Source: Pseudanabaena sp. FACHB-2040
GTDB lineage: Bacteria > Cyanobacteriota > Cyanobacteriia > Phormidesmidales > Phormidesmidaceae
Length of the DNA stretch: 64,000 nt
Direction: 5' to 3'
NCBI RefSeq assembly: GCF_014696715.1
Contig: NZ_JACJQO010000022.1
Location: 124,001-188,000 of the forward strand
The notes beneath the pieces are model-generated. The model ran no database searches, was not told the DNA's origin, and was given only the letters and a program-made list of their open reading frames with translations. Every line of letters starts with the position of its first letter. Position 1 is the stretch's first letter. Shown here in pieces: positions 29,697 to 38,369 of the stretch. Made by a program: the position numbers and the translations under genes.

Positions 29697-30833
29697 ATGA
29701 GCAAACCACACCTCCATCTTAGTTTTTTCTTGCCTCCTCTAATTGGCGCAGGCGGAGAGCGAGTTGTTTTAAGCCTAGCCAAGGTTTTTGTTGATTGGGG
29801 CTTTAAGGTCGATCTTGTAGTTCCAGAGACATCTGGGCGTCACGCAAAATTCATGAAAACCGTTCCTGAAAAGGTGCGGGTAATTGATTTGGCAACTCCA
29901 AAGACCAAAACCGTATATCTCAAAAAGCTTTTTAAGCTCAAGCAGTACCTAGAGGCTGAGAAGCCAGATGTGATGCTAGCAAATGTAGACTATGTGGGAG
30001 TTGCCAACTTCGCTAGACAGATTTCTAAATCTCAAACCAAGATTATCCAAGTCGTACACTCCAACTTGTCTCGTGAGTTTGGCACTATCCCCGGCATTGG
30101 GCAGAAAGTAAAGCCCCTGTTTGTCAAATGGTTTTATCCTTCCTCCGATGCAACGGTGGCGGTTTCTAGGGGAGTTGCTGAGGATTTAGCTGAAATGTCG
30201 GGTATTGCCCTAGACGATATTCAGGTGATCTATAACCCTGTCGTTACCGCAGAACTACCGGTTCAAGCTCTTGAACCCATTGACCACCCCTGGTTCCAGT
30301 CTAACGAGGTGCCGATTGTTCTGGGGGCAGGGCGTTTGATGTATCAAAAAGATTTTGCCACCTTAATTCGGGCTTTTGCCAAAGTACGTCAAGATCGGCC
30401 TTGCCGACTGGTCATTATTGGAGGAGAAGATGAATTAAGGCCCGAATTGGAGGGGCTGATCCGCGAATTGGGTTTAGAAGCTGACGCCCAGTTGCCAGGA
30501 TTTGCAGCCAACCCTTATGCCTACATGGCAAAAGCTTCTGTCTTTGTCTTGTCCTCCCGGTATGAAGGATTTGGCAATGTTTTGGTTGAAGCGATGGCAA
30601 CCGGTACCCCCGTGGTGTCAACCGATTGCAAAGATGGCCCAGCAGAAATCTTAAAAGACGGCGAGTTTGGCAGGTTAGTTCCTGTTGCTGACCCTGATGC
30701 CTTAGCGACAGCAATCTTGCACACGCTAAATCATCCGCTGAGTGCTGACATTCTCAAGAACCGGGCTCAAGAGTTTTCTGCTGAGAGAATTGCTGGCATC
30801 TATTTAAGCGCTATCGAAAAGACCTTGGCATAA
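29697..30833 (+). CDS. GT4 family glycosyltransferase
   Basis: A 378-residue GT-B transferase; the ATG has a GAGG ribosome site seven bases before it. Seen: HLSFFLPPLIGAGGERVVLSL (Gly-rich donor-side loop), IQVVHSNLSREFG, VIYNPVV, VLGAGRLMYQKDFATLIRAF, IIGGEDELRPEL, and SSRYEGFGNVLVEAMATGTP with the E-x7-E pair, then CKDGPAEIL. It is a typical capsule-locus GT4 of the WbaZ/PglA-like breadth group. It follows the GT2 remnant directly and precedes the polymerase gene by about 100 bp. Confidence 0.92.
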   Translation: MSKPHLHLSFFLPPLIGAGGERVVLSLAKVFVDWGFKVDLVVPETSGRHAKFMKTVPEKVRVIDLATPKTKTVYLKKLFKLKQYLEAEKPDVMLANVDYVGVANFARQISKSQTKIIQVVHSNLSREFGTIPGIGQKVKPLFVKWFYPSSDATVAVSRGVAEDLAEMSGIALDDIQVIYNPVVTAELPVQALEPIDHPWFQSNEVPIVLGAGRLMYQKDFATLIRAFAKVRQDRPCRLVIIGGEDELRPELEGLIRELGLEADAQLPGFAANPYAYMAKASVFVLSSRYEGFGNVLVEAMATGTPVVSTDCKDGPAEILKDGEFGRLVPVADPDALATAILHTLNHPLSADILKNRAQEFSAERIAGIYLSAIEKTLA

Positions 30834-30934
30834 GCCCAAAGCTTGCATTTATCTACTTCCAATTTATCAGGGCGAAACCCAAATTAGATGATAGGGTAAA
30901 TCTTGAACAGCGCAAGAAATCTAAGAGCCAGCCC

Positions 30935-32356
30935 ATGAGTCAGACTCTCTCTTCGCCTGCTGCTAAACTTCCTAAATCTTTACCCACTCTTGGGGAAAAA
31001 CAGGGCAAAGCACTCCTCTTTGCCTGGGTTATTTTTCTGACGCTAGGTCTTTTGGTAAAAGCAGGCAGTGTACTTGCGCCTATTTTTATGGCGGGCTCAG
31101 TAGCAGTTGGCTTATTTCTCTATTTTAGAGCGCCTGTTCTATACGTAAGCTTCACCTGGTGGATGATTTTTCTAGGGTCCTTAATCCGAAAAATCATTGA
31201 TTATCACAGCGGTTTCGTTACCTTTGGCAGATGGGGCTTGCCTGCACTGTTGGTTGCCTCCATTTCCATAATTACTCTCTGTAGAGAATTGCCTAGGGTT
31301 CATAGGCAGGGTGGTCTCCCTTTTATATTGTCTCTGTTAGGGCTGGCCTATGCCTTCTTAATTGGCATCACCTATGGACGATTGGATCTCAGATATATTT
31401 TGACGCTTTTGGAGTGGCTAGCGCCGTTGGCTTTTGGATTTCATCTCTTTATGCAGTGGCGCGCCTATCCAGAATACCGGCGGAGTATCTCTAACACCTT
31501 CGTTTGGGGTACTGCAGTAATGGGAGCCTATGGGCTCTACCAATACTGGATGGTTCCTGCTTGGGATGCATTTTATCTTAGATACCTAGAGGTATCTTCT
31601 TTTGGCCAAGCTACTCGGTTCGGGTTGCGGGTCTGGGGTACATCTACCTCTCCCCAAGAATTTGCAGCCATTCTTTTAGCCGGGGGAATTGTAGTTTTTA
31701 GCGGCAAGGGTTTAAGTCAAATAGTATCGGCGGGAGCGGGATATCTTGGGTTTCTCTTGACAATGGCTAGAGCTGGTTGGCTCGGCTGGTGTGTTTCCTT
31801 CCTAATGTTCTTGCCCTCTATCAGCCTACGCCTTCAAATTCGTCTGCTCATTAGTATCATAGCCATCTCTCTAGTTGTCACACCATTTGCCAGTTCGGGC
31901 CCCCTTGGAGATGCAGTTAACCAGCGGATAGAATCGTTTAGCAATGGCCAAGACGATACCAGTCTGGAAGCCCGAAGAGAAGGGTACAACGACCTTATGG
32001 ATGAGGCGCTTTCGCAGGTGGTGGGCCAAGGGTTTGGTGCTGGCATTCAAAGCGACAGTATTGGCGGCAGTGATACTGCAATTTTGCCGCTGCTGTTTTC
32101 CTTTGGCTGGATTGGCAGCCTACCTTTTTTGAGCGGCATTGTCTTAATGCTCCTCAAGATCTTTCAAGCCAATCAACTTCGGTTTGATGCTTTTGGGAGT
32201 GCTTCAAGGGCGATCGCACTTGGCATATTTTCTCAGATTGCCTTTAACCAAATTTTCTCAAACGTATTTGCCTTCACACTATGGGGCTTCTTAGGTATCA
32301 GCATGGCAGCGGCTAACTATTATCAGTTTAGAGGCTCAAACAGTTTGCTCAGATAG
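30935..32356 (+). CDS. O-antigen ligase / Wzy-like polymerase family membrane protein
   Basis: A 473-residue protein with about eleven to twelve hydrophobic segments and a long extracytoplasmic loop between the last third and the C-terminus. Seen: WGTSTSPQEFAAILLAGG, MARAGWLGWCVSFLMF and GQGFGAGIQSDSIGGSDTAILPLLFSFGW, which resemble the Wzy_C/WaaL region in position and composition. Such proteins polymerise lipid-linked repeat units or ligate them to an acceptor on the outer face of the inner membrane. It is the only polymerase candidate in the plus-strand locus. Sequence conservation in this family is poor, so polymerase versus ligase cannot be decided. Confidence 0.85.
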   Translation: MSQTLSSPAAKLPKSLPTLGEKQGKALLFAWVIFLTLGLLVKAGSVLAPIFMAGSVAVGLFLYFRAPVLYVSFTWWMIFLGSLIRKIIDYHSGFVTFGRWGLPALLVASISIITLCRELPRVHRQGGLPFILSLLGLAYAFLIGITYGRLDLRYILTLLEWLAPLAFGFHLFMQWRAYPEYRRSISNTFVWGTAVMGAYGLYQYWMVPAWDAFYLRYLEVSSFGQATRFGLRVWGTSTSPQEFAAILLAGGIVVFSGKGLSQIVSAGAGYLGFLLTMARAGWLGWCVSFLMFLPSISLRLQIRLLISIIAISLVVTPFASSGPLGDAVNQRIESFSNGQDDTSLEARREGYNDLMDEALSQVVGQGFGAGIQSDSIGGSDTAILPLLFSFGWIGSLPFLSGIVLMLLKIFQANQLRFDAFGSASRAIALGIFSQIAFNQIFSNVFAFTLWGFLGISMAAANYYQFRGSNSLLR

Positions 32357-32429
32357 CAAGCTGACATAGAGAAAACTTTGCTGTAGCCAATTGCCGTTCA
32401 ATAATTACTATTCAGTATGAGTGAATTCT

Positions 32430-33596
32430 ATGCAAACTCCTGTCTCTCTTGCCAAGGTAAGCATTGTCGGTAACCATTGGTTTCCTAGTGTGCCTGGTGG
32501 GCTTGATCGATATATTTATGAGCTTGCTTATGCCTTGATTGATCTTGGGTGTGAAGTTGATCTTGCAGGCATTGGGCTGCCTACGCAATCTCCAGTTCCT
32601 GGCCTGAAGCTGACAAATTTAGCTTCGCCCGATCAATCCCTGCCAAAACGGCTTTGGTCTGCTGGCCAGACCTACCGGAAAGAGAGAGACGCCACTGTTG
32701 ATGTCGTAAATCTCCATTTTGCGCTCAACAGTTTTCCTCTACTGCCCTATCTACCTGCTGAGGTACCTGTCGTTGCAACGTTTCACGGCCCCTGGTTTCA
32801 GGAGAGCCAGCAGGAGGGAGATCGGCAACTAGTTGTTTTTCTAAAGAAGCAGCTTGAGCGCCTGGTTTACCGCAAGTGCGATCGCTTTATTGTCTTGAGC
32901 AAAGCCTTTGGCGAAATCCTGCACCAGGAGTTTGGCATTGCCTGGGACCAGATTAATGTGATCCCAGGGGGCGTAGACACCCGCCGATTCTGCATTAGCC
33001 TGAGTCGGCAGCAGGCTCGTGAGCAGTTGGGCTGGCCGCAGGACCGCTTTATTCTGTTTACGCCCCGGCGACTGGTACAGCGCATGGGACTGGGGCAACT
33101 GCTTGATGCGATCGCACCCCTAGCCACCCAAGGCCAAGACATCTGGCTGGCAATCGCCGGTAAAGGCCCCCTCAAAGACCGGTTAGAGGAGCAAGTGAGG
33201 GAACTGAATCTGCAGAATCAGGTCAAGTTTCTTGGTTTCCTGCCCGATGATGACCTGCCCATTGCCTACCAGGCCGCTGATCTAACAGTCATGCCCAGCC
33301 AGTCTCTAGAGGGGTTTGGCCTGGTGCTGCTGGAGTCTTTAGCCTGCGGCACCCCTGTTCTCTGTACCCCTATTGGTGGAATGCCCGAGGTGATCCAGGC
33401 GTTTTCGCCGGAGCTGATTACGACAAATGCTACTGCAGTAGGACTGCAAAATTCCCTTGATAAAATTCTGACGGGCGCAATTGCCCTGCCTAGCCGAGAG
33501 GCCTGTCGCACCTATGCTGAGACGAACTTCAACTGGACCCAGATTGTGCAACGGGTGCAAAGCGTTTTAGTTGGGAGTAACAGTAGCACTTTCTAA
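32430..33596 (+). CDS. GT4 family glycosyltransferase
   Basis: ATG at 32430 is chosen over a GTG nine bases upstream (388 residues). Seen: NHWFPSVPGGLDRYIYELA, VVATFHGPWFQESQ, FIVLSKAFGEIL, NVIPGGVDTRRF, FTPRRLVQRMGLGQLLDA, IAGKGPLKDRLE, and LEGFGLVLLESLACGTP carrying the E-x7-E pair. This is the common PimA/WaaG-like GT4 arrangement. Several HIP1 sites inside the gene fit the host genome, unlike the AT-rich transferase genes at 23-29 kb. Confidence 0.92.
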   Translation: MQTPVSLAKVSIVGNHWFPSVPGGLDRYIYELAYALIDLGCEVDLAGIGLPTQSPVPGLKLTNLASPDQSLPKRLWSAGQTYRKERDATVDVVNLHFALNSFPLLPYLPAEVPVVATFHGPWFQESQQEGDRQLVVFLKKQLERLVYRKCDRFIVLSKAFGEILHQEFGIAWDQINVIPGGVDTRRFCISLSRQQAREQLGWPQDRFILFTPRRLVQRMGLGQLLDAIAPLATQGQDIWLAIAGKGPLKDRLEEQVRELNLQNQVKFLGFLPDDDLPIAYQAADLTVMPSQSLEGFGLVLLESLACGTPVLCTPIGGMPEVIQAFSPELITTNATAVGLQNSLDKILTGAIALPSREACRTYAETNFNWTQIVQRVQSVLVGSNSSTF

Positions 33597-33721
33597 ATCT
33601 GCTGAGGGATAAGTTTAGGATCCCTCGTTGCCCACCTTAGTGAGGGATTATCAGAAGAGCTTTACCGAGGGGACTGGGGGATCTTACAAACGCAACTATT
33701 GTTTAACATCTATAAGGTTTT

Positions 33722-34774
33722 ATGCTTAGCTTTGCTGCCGTTGTTTGTACCTACAATCGCTATGCTCTCCTAGAGCAAAGCCTGAGCCACTGGAGCCAGG
33801 CTAGTCGACTGCCCGATCAGTTCATTGTGGTCGATGCCACTGAAAATGCTGCCAGCTACCGCGATCGCCTGGTCGAAAAGTTTCCTCAGCTGTTTTCCCA
33901 GCCCGAGAGTCAGTACATTGTGACTGACCGGCCCGGCCTCACCCGCCAGCGCAACGTTGGCCTAGATGCGGTCAAAACCGATATTGTCTGTTTTGCTGAC
34001 GACGATACATTCATCACGCCCAGCTACATTGACAAAATCTTGGAGGTTTTTGAAAAAGACACAGCCGGTTCCATTGGCGGTGTCAATGGGGTGGCTGAAG
34101 GTCAGTTTGACAACTGGCCCCAGAGAACCTACCGAGAGTTTCGCAACTATGTGCGCCACCACTATGGGGGGCAGCTGCAGCGCATTCACCTGCCTCAGCA
34201 CTACACTCACCTGTTTGACCCCATCCCCACGCCGCTGAAGGCTCTGCCGCTGATCCATATCGATCGGCTGTGGGGAGCCAATATGAACTACCGCACTGAG
34301 GCTCTCAAAGGGCTGCGGTTTGATGAGAATTTTCAGCGCTACGGCCTGTTTGAGGATGTGGATCTGTCAATCCAGGTCGGCCAACGTTATAAGCTGGTGT
34401 GCCGCCTAGACGCGGAGCTAAGCCACGACTTTAAGCTGGGAGAAAGCACCCGGCCCAACGACGCCAAATATTTTCTCTTCTCGTGGCTCAACTCGGCCTA
34501 CATCATTGAAAAGCTGCTGCCCTACGACGAGAGCAGACAGGCCCACCGCAACCTCTTCAACTTAACTCGTTTCCTTGCCAAGGCTGCTCCCAAGCGACTC
34601 TCCGCAGGCCGGCTTAAAACGTTGGGAAACGACCCGCTTATTAGCTCAGCAGAGCAGCTGATCAAATCGCTTCAGGCTTGCAATAGCAAGGAGCAACTTG
34701 AGGAGACCTTTGTTCACCTCCAGAGAGAGGTTAGCCAAGTTGACAGGCTCCAGGAACTTGTTAATTCCCCTTAG
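33722..34774 (+). CDS. GT2 family glycosyltransferase
   Basis: A 350-residue GT-A type transferase. Seen: FAAVVCTYNRYALLEQSL, FIVVDATENA in place of the usual DDGS, PGLTRQRNVGLDAVKTDIVCFADDDTF with an Asp triplet at the donor site, and a C-terminal half with GANMNYRTEAL and GLFEDVDLSIQV, the ED acceptor motif. The divergent VVDATEN segment is also known in Hps-type cyanobacterial GT2 proteins, but this resemblance is from memory. The start ATG sits two bases after TTTT with no clear ribosome site. About 60 bp separate it from the next gene. Confidence 0.9.
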   Translation: MLSFAAVVCTYNRYALLEQSLSHWSQASRLPDQFIVVDATENAASYRDRLVEKFPQLFSQPESQYIVTDRPGLTRQRNVGLDAVKTDIVCFADDDTFITPSYIDKILEVFEKDTAGSIGGVNGVAEGQFDNWPQRTYREFRNYVRHHYGGQLQRIHLPQHYTHLFDPIPTPLKALPLIHIDRLWGANMNYRTEALKGLRFDENFQRYGLFEDVDLSIQVGQRYKLVCRLDAELSHDFKLGESTRPNDAKYFLFSWLNSAYIIEKLLPYDESRQAHRNLFNLTRFLAKAAPKRLSAGRLKTLGNDPLISSAEQLIKSLQACNSKEQLEETFVHLQREVSQVDRLQELVNSP

Positions 34775-34836
34775 TTAATTCTCCTTGAAAGAACACACGG
34801 CGATTTCTAGTTTAATGAGGTGAAAGGAGCCACAGA

Positions 34837-35769
34837 ATGGAATATCCACTCGCTTCGATTTTGATCTGCAACTATAACTATGGCGGGTTTATTCAGCGAG
34901 CCATCGACAGCGCTCTTGGGCAGACTTACCCAAACTTTGAAGTCATTGTTGTAGACGATGGCTCAACCGATAATTCCCGGCAAGTGATTGCAGGCTACGG
35001 GGATAAAGTAGTCGCCGTGTTTAAGGAAAACGGGGGCCAGGCATCCGCTTTTAACGAAGGATTTGAGCGCAGCAAAGGCGATATTGTCTTCCTGCTAGAC
35101 TCTGATGACTGGTTTTTGCCCAACAAGGTGGAGCGGGTAATCGAAACCTTTAAAAGCAATCCGGAGATTGGATGGTGCTTTAACTCGCAGGTTGAAGTGG
35201 ATGTCTTAACCGATCAGGTGATTAAGCGAACTGCAGCGCCTGAGACCGGGGAACCCGTTGACCTGCGGGCAGCGATTATTCAATTAGGTCGAAAGCCCTA
35301 TTTTGCGCCTGCAACCTCTTGCACCAGCTTTAAGCGCACTGTTCTGAGCTCAATTCTGCCGATGCCAACTGGACAATCTGTGGTGCTGAGCGATAACTAC
35401 ATTAAGTTTGCTGCCGTCTCATTAGCCAAGGGGTACTTCTTAAATGAGGACTTAACCTGCATGGGAATACACGGCAGCAATATCTATACCCGTAGCAATA
35501 CCAAAGACCTAATTCACGCTAAAGTCGATATCTTGACGGCTTTTTGGCTACGGCAGAACTTTCCAAATATTAAAAACTTTACCAACCGGCTGTTTAGAAC
35601 GGGGCTGGCCTACTATTGGCGCTGTGGCAAGCAGGATGAAGACTGCCGATCTATCGTGAAGCAGTATCTATCTCTAACCCAGATCCCGGAGAGAATTGAA
35701 ATTTTGGCAGTTGCGCTTCTACATTACAGCAACGCGATGGGTGTGCTGCGACGCTTAAAGGCTTCGTGA
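34837..35769 (+). CDS. GT2 family glycosyltransferase
   Basis: A 310-residue GT-A transferase. Seen: ASILICNYNYGGFIQRAI, QTYPNFEVIVVDDGSTDNS, KENGGQASAFNEGF, and FLLDSDDWFLPNKVERV, the Asp motif that binds the nucleotide sugar. The second half carries LSDNYIKFAAVSL, a weaker version of the acceptor motif. A GAAAGGAG site precedes the ATG. Its stop overlaps the GTG start of the next gene in the sequence GTGA, so the two are translationally coupled and probably act in succession. Confidence 0.93.
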   Translation: MEYPLASILICNYNYGGFIQRAIDSALGQTYPNFEVIVVDDGSTDNSRQVIAGYGDKVVAVFKENGGQASAFNEGFERSKGDIVFLLDSDDWFLPNKVERVIETFKSNPEIGWCFNSQVEVDVLTDQVIKRTAAPETGEPVDLRAAIIQLGRKPYFAPATSCTSFKRTVLSSILPMPTGQSVVLSDNYIKFAAVSLAKGYFLNEDLTCMGIHGSNIYTRSNTKDLIHAKVDILTAFWLRQNFPNIKNFTNRLFRTGLAYYWRCGKQDEDCRSIVKQYLSLTQIPERIEILAVALLHYSNAMGVLRRLKAS

Positions 35770-36956
35770 CTACCAGTTTTCGTAGAGGGGATCGACACAC
35801 CTTGAAGCTTTTCTTTATTGATCAGAGTGGCAACCTAGGGGGCGCGGAGCTGTGCCTAGCCGATATTGCTCAGTCTTTTGAAACGCCCGTGCTGATTGGG
35901 CTGCTGCAGGATGGCCCCTTTCGCGAGCGGCTTGAGTCGCTGCAGGTGCCAGTGCAGGTGCTCACAAAGCAGGCCTTACAGGTACGCAAAGAGAGTGGTC
36001 TGGCGGCGGGTCTAAAAAGCCTGCAGCAGCTCATTCCCCTGATTCAAAAAGCGGCTCGAACGGCGGCTGACTACGATGCGATCTACGCCAACACGCCTAA
36101 GGCGTTAGTAGTAGGGGCGTTGGCCAGCGCCCTCAGTCGCCGCCCGCTGGTCTACCACCTGCACGACATTATTGCTCCTGAGCATTTCAGTAAAACCAAC
36201 CGGCAGCTGCTGATCTTTTTGGCCAATCGCTTTGCCCGTCTAGTGATTGCCAACTCCAACGCCAGCAAGGCAGCTTTTATTGAGGCGGGAGGACAGGCCG
36301 ACAAGGTTGAGGTGGTCTATAACGGCTTTGACCTGGATGCGTATCCGGTAGCGGTGGCCCTAGAGGAGCCGAGGGCGGCGCTGCGGCAGGAGTTGGGGCT
36401 GAGCAATCGCTTTGTGGTTGGCCACTTTAGCCGCCTAGCTCCCTGGAAGGGCCAGCATATCTTGCTAGAAGCGCTCACCCATCTACCGGAAGATGTGGTG
36501 GCGCTATTTGTGGGCGATGCTCTGTTTGGCGAAGATGCCTATGTTGAAGCGCTGCACCAACAAGTCAAGGACCAAGGCCTGAGCGATCGCATTCGCTTTT
36601 TGGGCTTTCAGTCAGACATTCCCCGGCTGATGGCGGCCTGCGACTTGGTGGCCCACACCTCTACTGCGCCAGAGCCATTTGGTCGGGTGATTGTGGAGGC
36701 TATGCTGTGCGCTCGGCCAGTAATTGCGGCAGCGGCGGGTGGGGCAGTGGAGCTGGTGGAGCCGGGCCAGACAGGGTGGCTGTGCCCGCCGGGGGATGCT
36801 GACAAGCTAGCAGCGCTGATCTTGAGCTGCCGGGATCAGCCTGAGTTTACTCAAGCGGTAGCGCAGCGGGCAGACCAAACGGCCCGGCAGCGGTTTAACT
36901 TAACTGAAACTAATCAGCAAATTCGGTCTCATCTGCAGGCTCTTTTGGAGCGTTAA
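35766..36956 (+). CDS. GT4 family glycosyltransferase
   Basis: A 396-residue GT-B transferase starting with GTG inside the stop of the previous gene (4-bp overlap). Seen: LKLFFIDQSGNLGGAELCLADIA, IYANTPKALVVGA, VYHLHDIIAPEHF, LVIANSNASKAAF, VVYNGFDLDAYP, VGHFSRLAPWKGQHILLEAL, and EPFGRVIVEAMLCARP with the E-x7-E pair. Coupling with the GT2 gene suggests that the two enzymes work on the same oligosaccharide. It is followed 28 bp later by the first of two duplicated GT-C membrane proteins. Confidence 0.93.
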   Translation: MTTSFRRGDRHTLKLFFIDQSGNLGGAELCLADIAQSFETPVLIGLLQDGPFRERLESLQVPVQVLTKQALQVRKESGLAAGLKSLQQLIPLIQKAARTAADYDAIYANTPKALVVGALASALSRRPLVYHLHDIIAPEHFSKTNRQLLIFLANRFARLVIANSNASKAAFIEAGGQADKVEVVYNGFDLDAYPVAVALEEPRAALRQELGLSNRFVVGHFSRLAPWKGQHILLEALTHLPEDVVALFVGDALFGEDAYVEALHQQVKDQGLSDRIRFLGFQSDIPRLMAACDLVAHTSTAPEPFGRVIVEAMLCARPVIAAAAGGAVELVEPGQTGWLCPPGDADKLAALILSCRDQPEFTQAVAQRADQTARQRFNLTETNQQIRSHLQALLER

Positions 36957-36984
36957 TTCACAGTAGAGTCTCGTTCTAATCACC

Positions 36985-38217
36985 ATGATAGAAAATCAGT
37001 CTCTTTTAAAGGTGAAGCCCGCTTTTTTGTTTCTGCTGCTGGTCGCATTTACCTACACGGTTCTCTTTTTTGCGATGGACCAGCTGCGCGGTCCGTTTTG
37101 GATTGATGAGGCGTGGTTTTGGGAAACGAGCCAACAGTTTAGCCAAAGCCTGATCCCAACGCTGGATCAGCTGCGCAACTACAACGAGCTGAATACGCCG
37201 CTGCCGTTTATCCTCTACGGCATGCTGGAGTATTTGTTTGATGATGGCCTGTTTGCGGGCAGGCTTCTAAACTTTTTGCTGTCGATAGCAATTGTGTTTT
37301 TGATTGGCTGGCCAGGGCAAGGCAAGCGCTTTAAGCCAATTCTCGCTGTGCTGGGCCTATTTTTATTTCCCTATTTTTTGTGGCTAAGCGCCAGATTTTA
37401 TACAGACCTGATTGCCTCTATCTTCGCGCTGCTGGGCGTTGTGTTTTACCTGCGCAAGCAGCCCATCGTTAGCGGGCTGGTTTTTATTCTGGCGATCGCA
37501 TCTCGGCAATACATGGTGGCGTTTCCGGTTGCGATCGCAGCCCATGAGCTAGTCATTGCCATTCGTTATCGGCAGCGGCCTAGCCTCAGCTTTTTTCTGC
37601 CCTTTTTTGCGGCGCTGTCGCTGCTGGGGTGGTTTGTGCTATTTGGCGGGCTGGCCCCGCAAAATGCACTGGCTTCGCGGCCGGCTCCAGATGTGCAGTA
37701 TTCGTTCTGGGCCTTGTTGCCAAGCAGCAGCATATTTTTTCTATCCAGCATTGGGCTATCTTTTGTGATTCCAGAGTTTCTGCTGCTTTACCGCAGGCTC
37801 GACTGGAGCGCTGTTTTTTCTAAAAAGTCGCTGCTGATTGCAGGCGGGCTGCTGCTGCTGTTTATCATCTTTCCGCCGCCCGAATCAGCTAAGGGATTGG
37901 TGTGGCGGGTGGCCGAGGCTCCAGATGGAGTGCTGTTCATTCCCCGCCTGACAATTCAGCGGGGCGTGTATTATGGGCTGGCGCTCTTGACCTGCCTGCG
38001 GTTCTCTAATTTAGGCTTGGGGGGGTGGATGGTGCTTTTCAACGCCCTGATCATGCTCAAAGCTTTTCCTTGGGACCGCTATTCGCTGCCGCTGATCATT
38101 GTCCTGTGGTATTTACAGTCAAAGAACCAGCTAGATCATCCTCTCGCAAGATCTCCAGTGCCTGCCCCTGAGAGGGTAGAGGAAGCGCCCCCTCCAGCCA
38201 AGACTGGAATCGCGTGA
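36985..38217 (+). CDS. GT-C (GT39/ArnT-like) membrane glycosyltransferase, copy 1
   Basis: A 410-residue protein with about ten hydrophobic segments. Seen: after the first span GPFWIDEAWFWETSQQFSQ, an acidic Asp-Glu in the first periplasmic loop, the place where GT-C enzymes keep their catalytic acid; YNELNTPLPFILYG, GRLLNFLLSIAIVFLIGW and ASRQYMVAFPVAIAAHEL in later loops and spans. This is the outline of dolichyl/undecaprenyl-phosphate-sugar dependent transferases that act on the outer face of the inner membrane. The first about 225 residues are almost identical to the next gene, while the C-terminal half differs clearly. It has a 28-bp gap to the preceding GT4 gene. Activity and acceptor are inferred. 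Confidence 0.8.
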   Translation: MIENQSLLKVKPAFLFLLLVAFTYTVLFFAMDQLRGPFWIDEAWFWETSQQFSQSLIPTLDQLRNYNELNTPLPFILYGMLEYLFDDGLFAGRLLNFLLSIAIVFLIGWPGQGKRFKPILAVLGLFLFPYFLWLSARFYTDLIASIFALLGVVFYLRKQPIVSGLVFILAIASRQYMVAFPVAIAAHELVIAIRYRQRPSLSFFLPFFAALSLLGWFVLFGGLAPQNALASRPAPDVQYSFWALLPSSSIFFLSSIGLSFVIPEFLLLYRRLDWSAVFSKKSLLIAGGLLLLFIIFPPPESAKGLVWRVAEAPDGVLFIPRLTIQRGVYYGLALLTCLRFSNLGLGGWMVLFNALIMLKAFPWDRYSLPLIIVLWYLQSKNQLDHPLARSPVPAPERVEEAPPPAKTGIA

Positions 38218-38241
38218 GGGACAGGAGCGTGCGAATCGGTT

Positions 38242-38266
38242 AATGGTGCTGGCAGCCAGCGCCATT
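38242..38266 (+). other. Stem-loop between the duplicated GT-C genes
   Basis: AATGGTGCTGG and CCAGCGCCATT form an 11-bp stem (one U-G pair in RNA) with a three-base loop, 25 bp after the stop of copy 1. A run of five T occurs 9 bp later, so it may weakly terminate or stabilise the transcript end. Confidence 0.5.
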
Positions 38267-38369
38267 ACAGCCATTTTTGCCTGCATTCGCCACCTGTGCA
38301 CCCATCCACGCCATCCACCCTAGCCTGTAGCTTACTGATCTGATTTTGTAGAATCTCGTTCTGGTCATC

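Noticed and set aside
33604-33626. GAGGGAT/ATCCCTC inverted repeat after the GT4 gene
   Set aside because: A 7-bp stem with a 9-base loop and no T-run; too weak to call a terminator.
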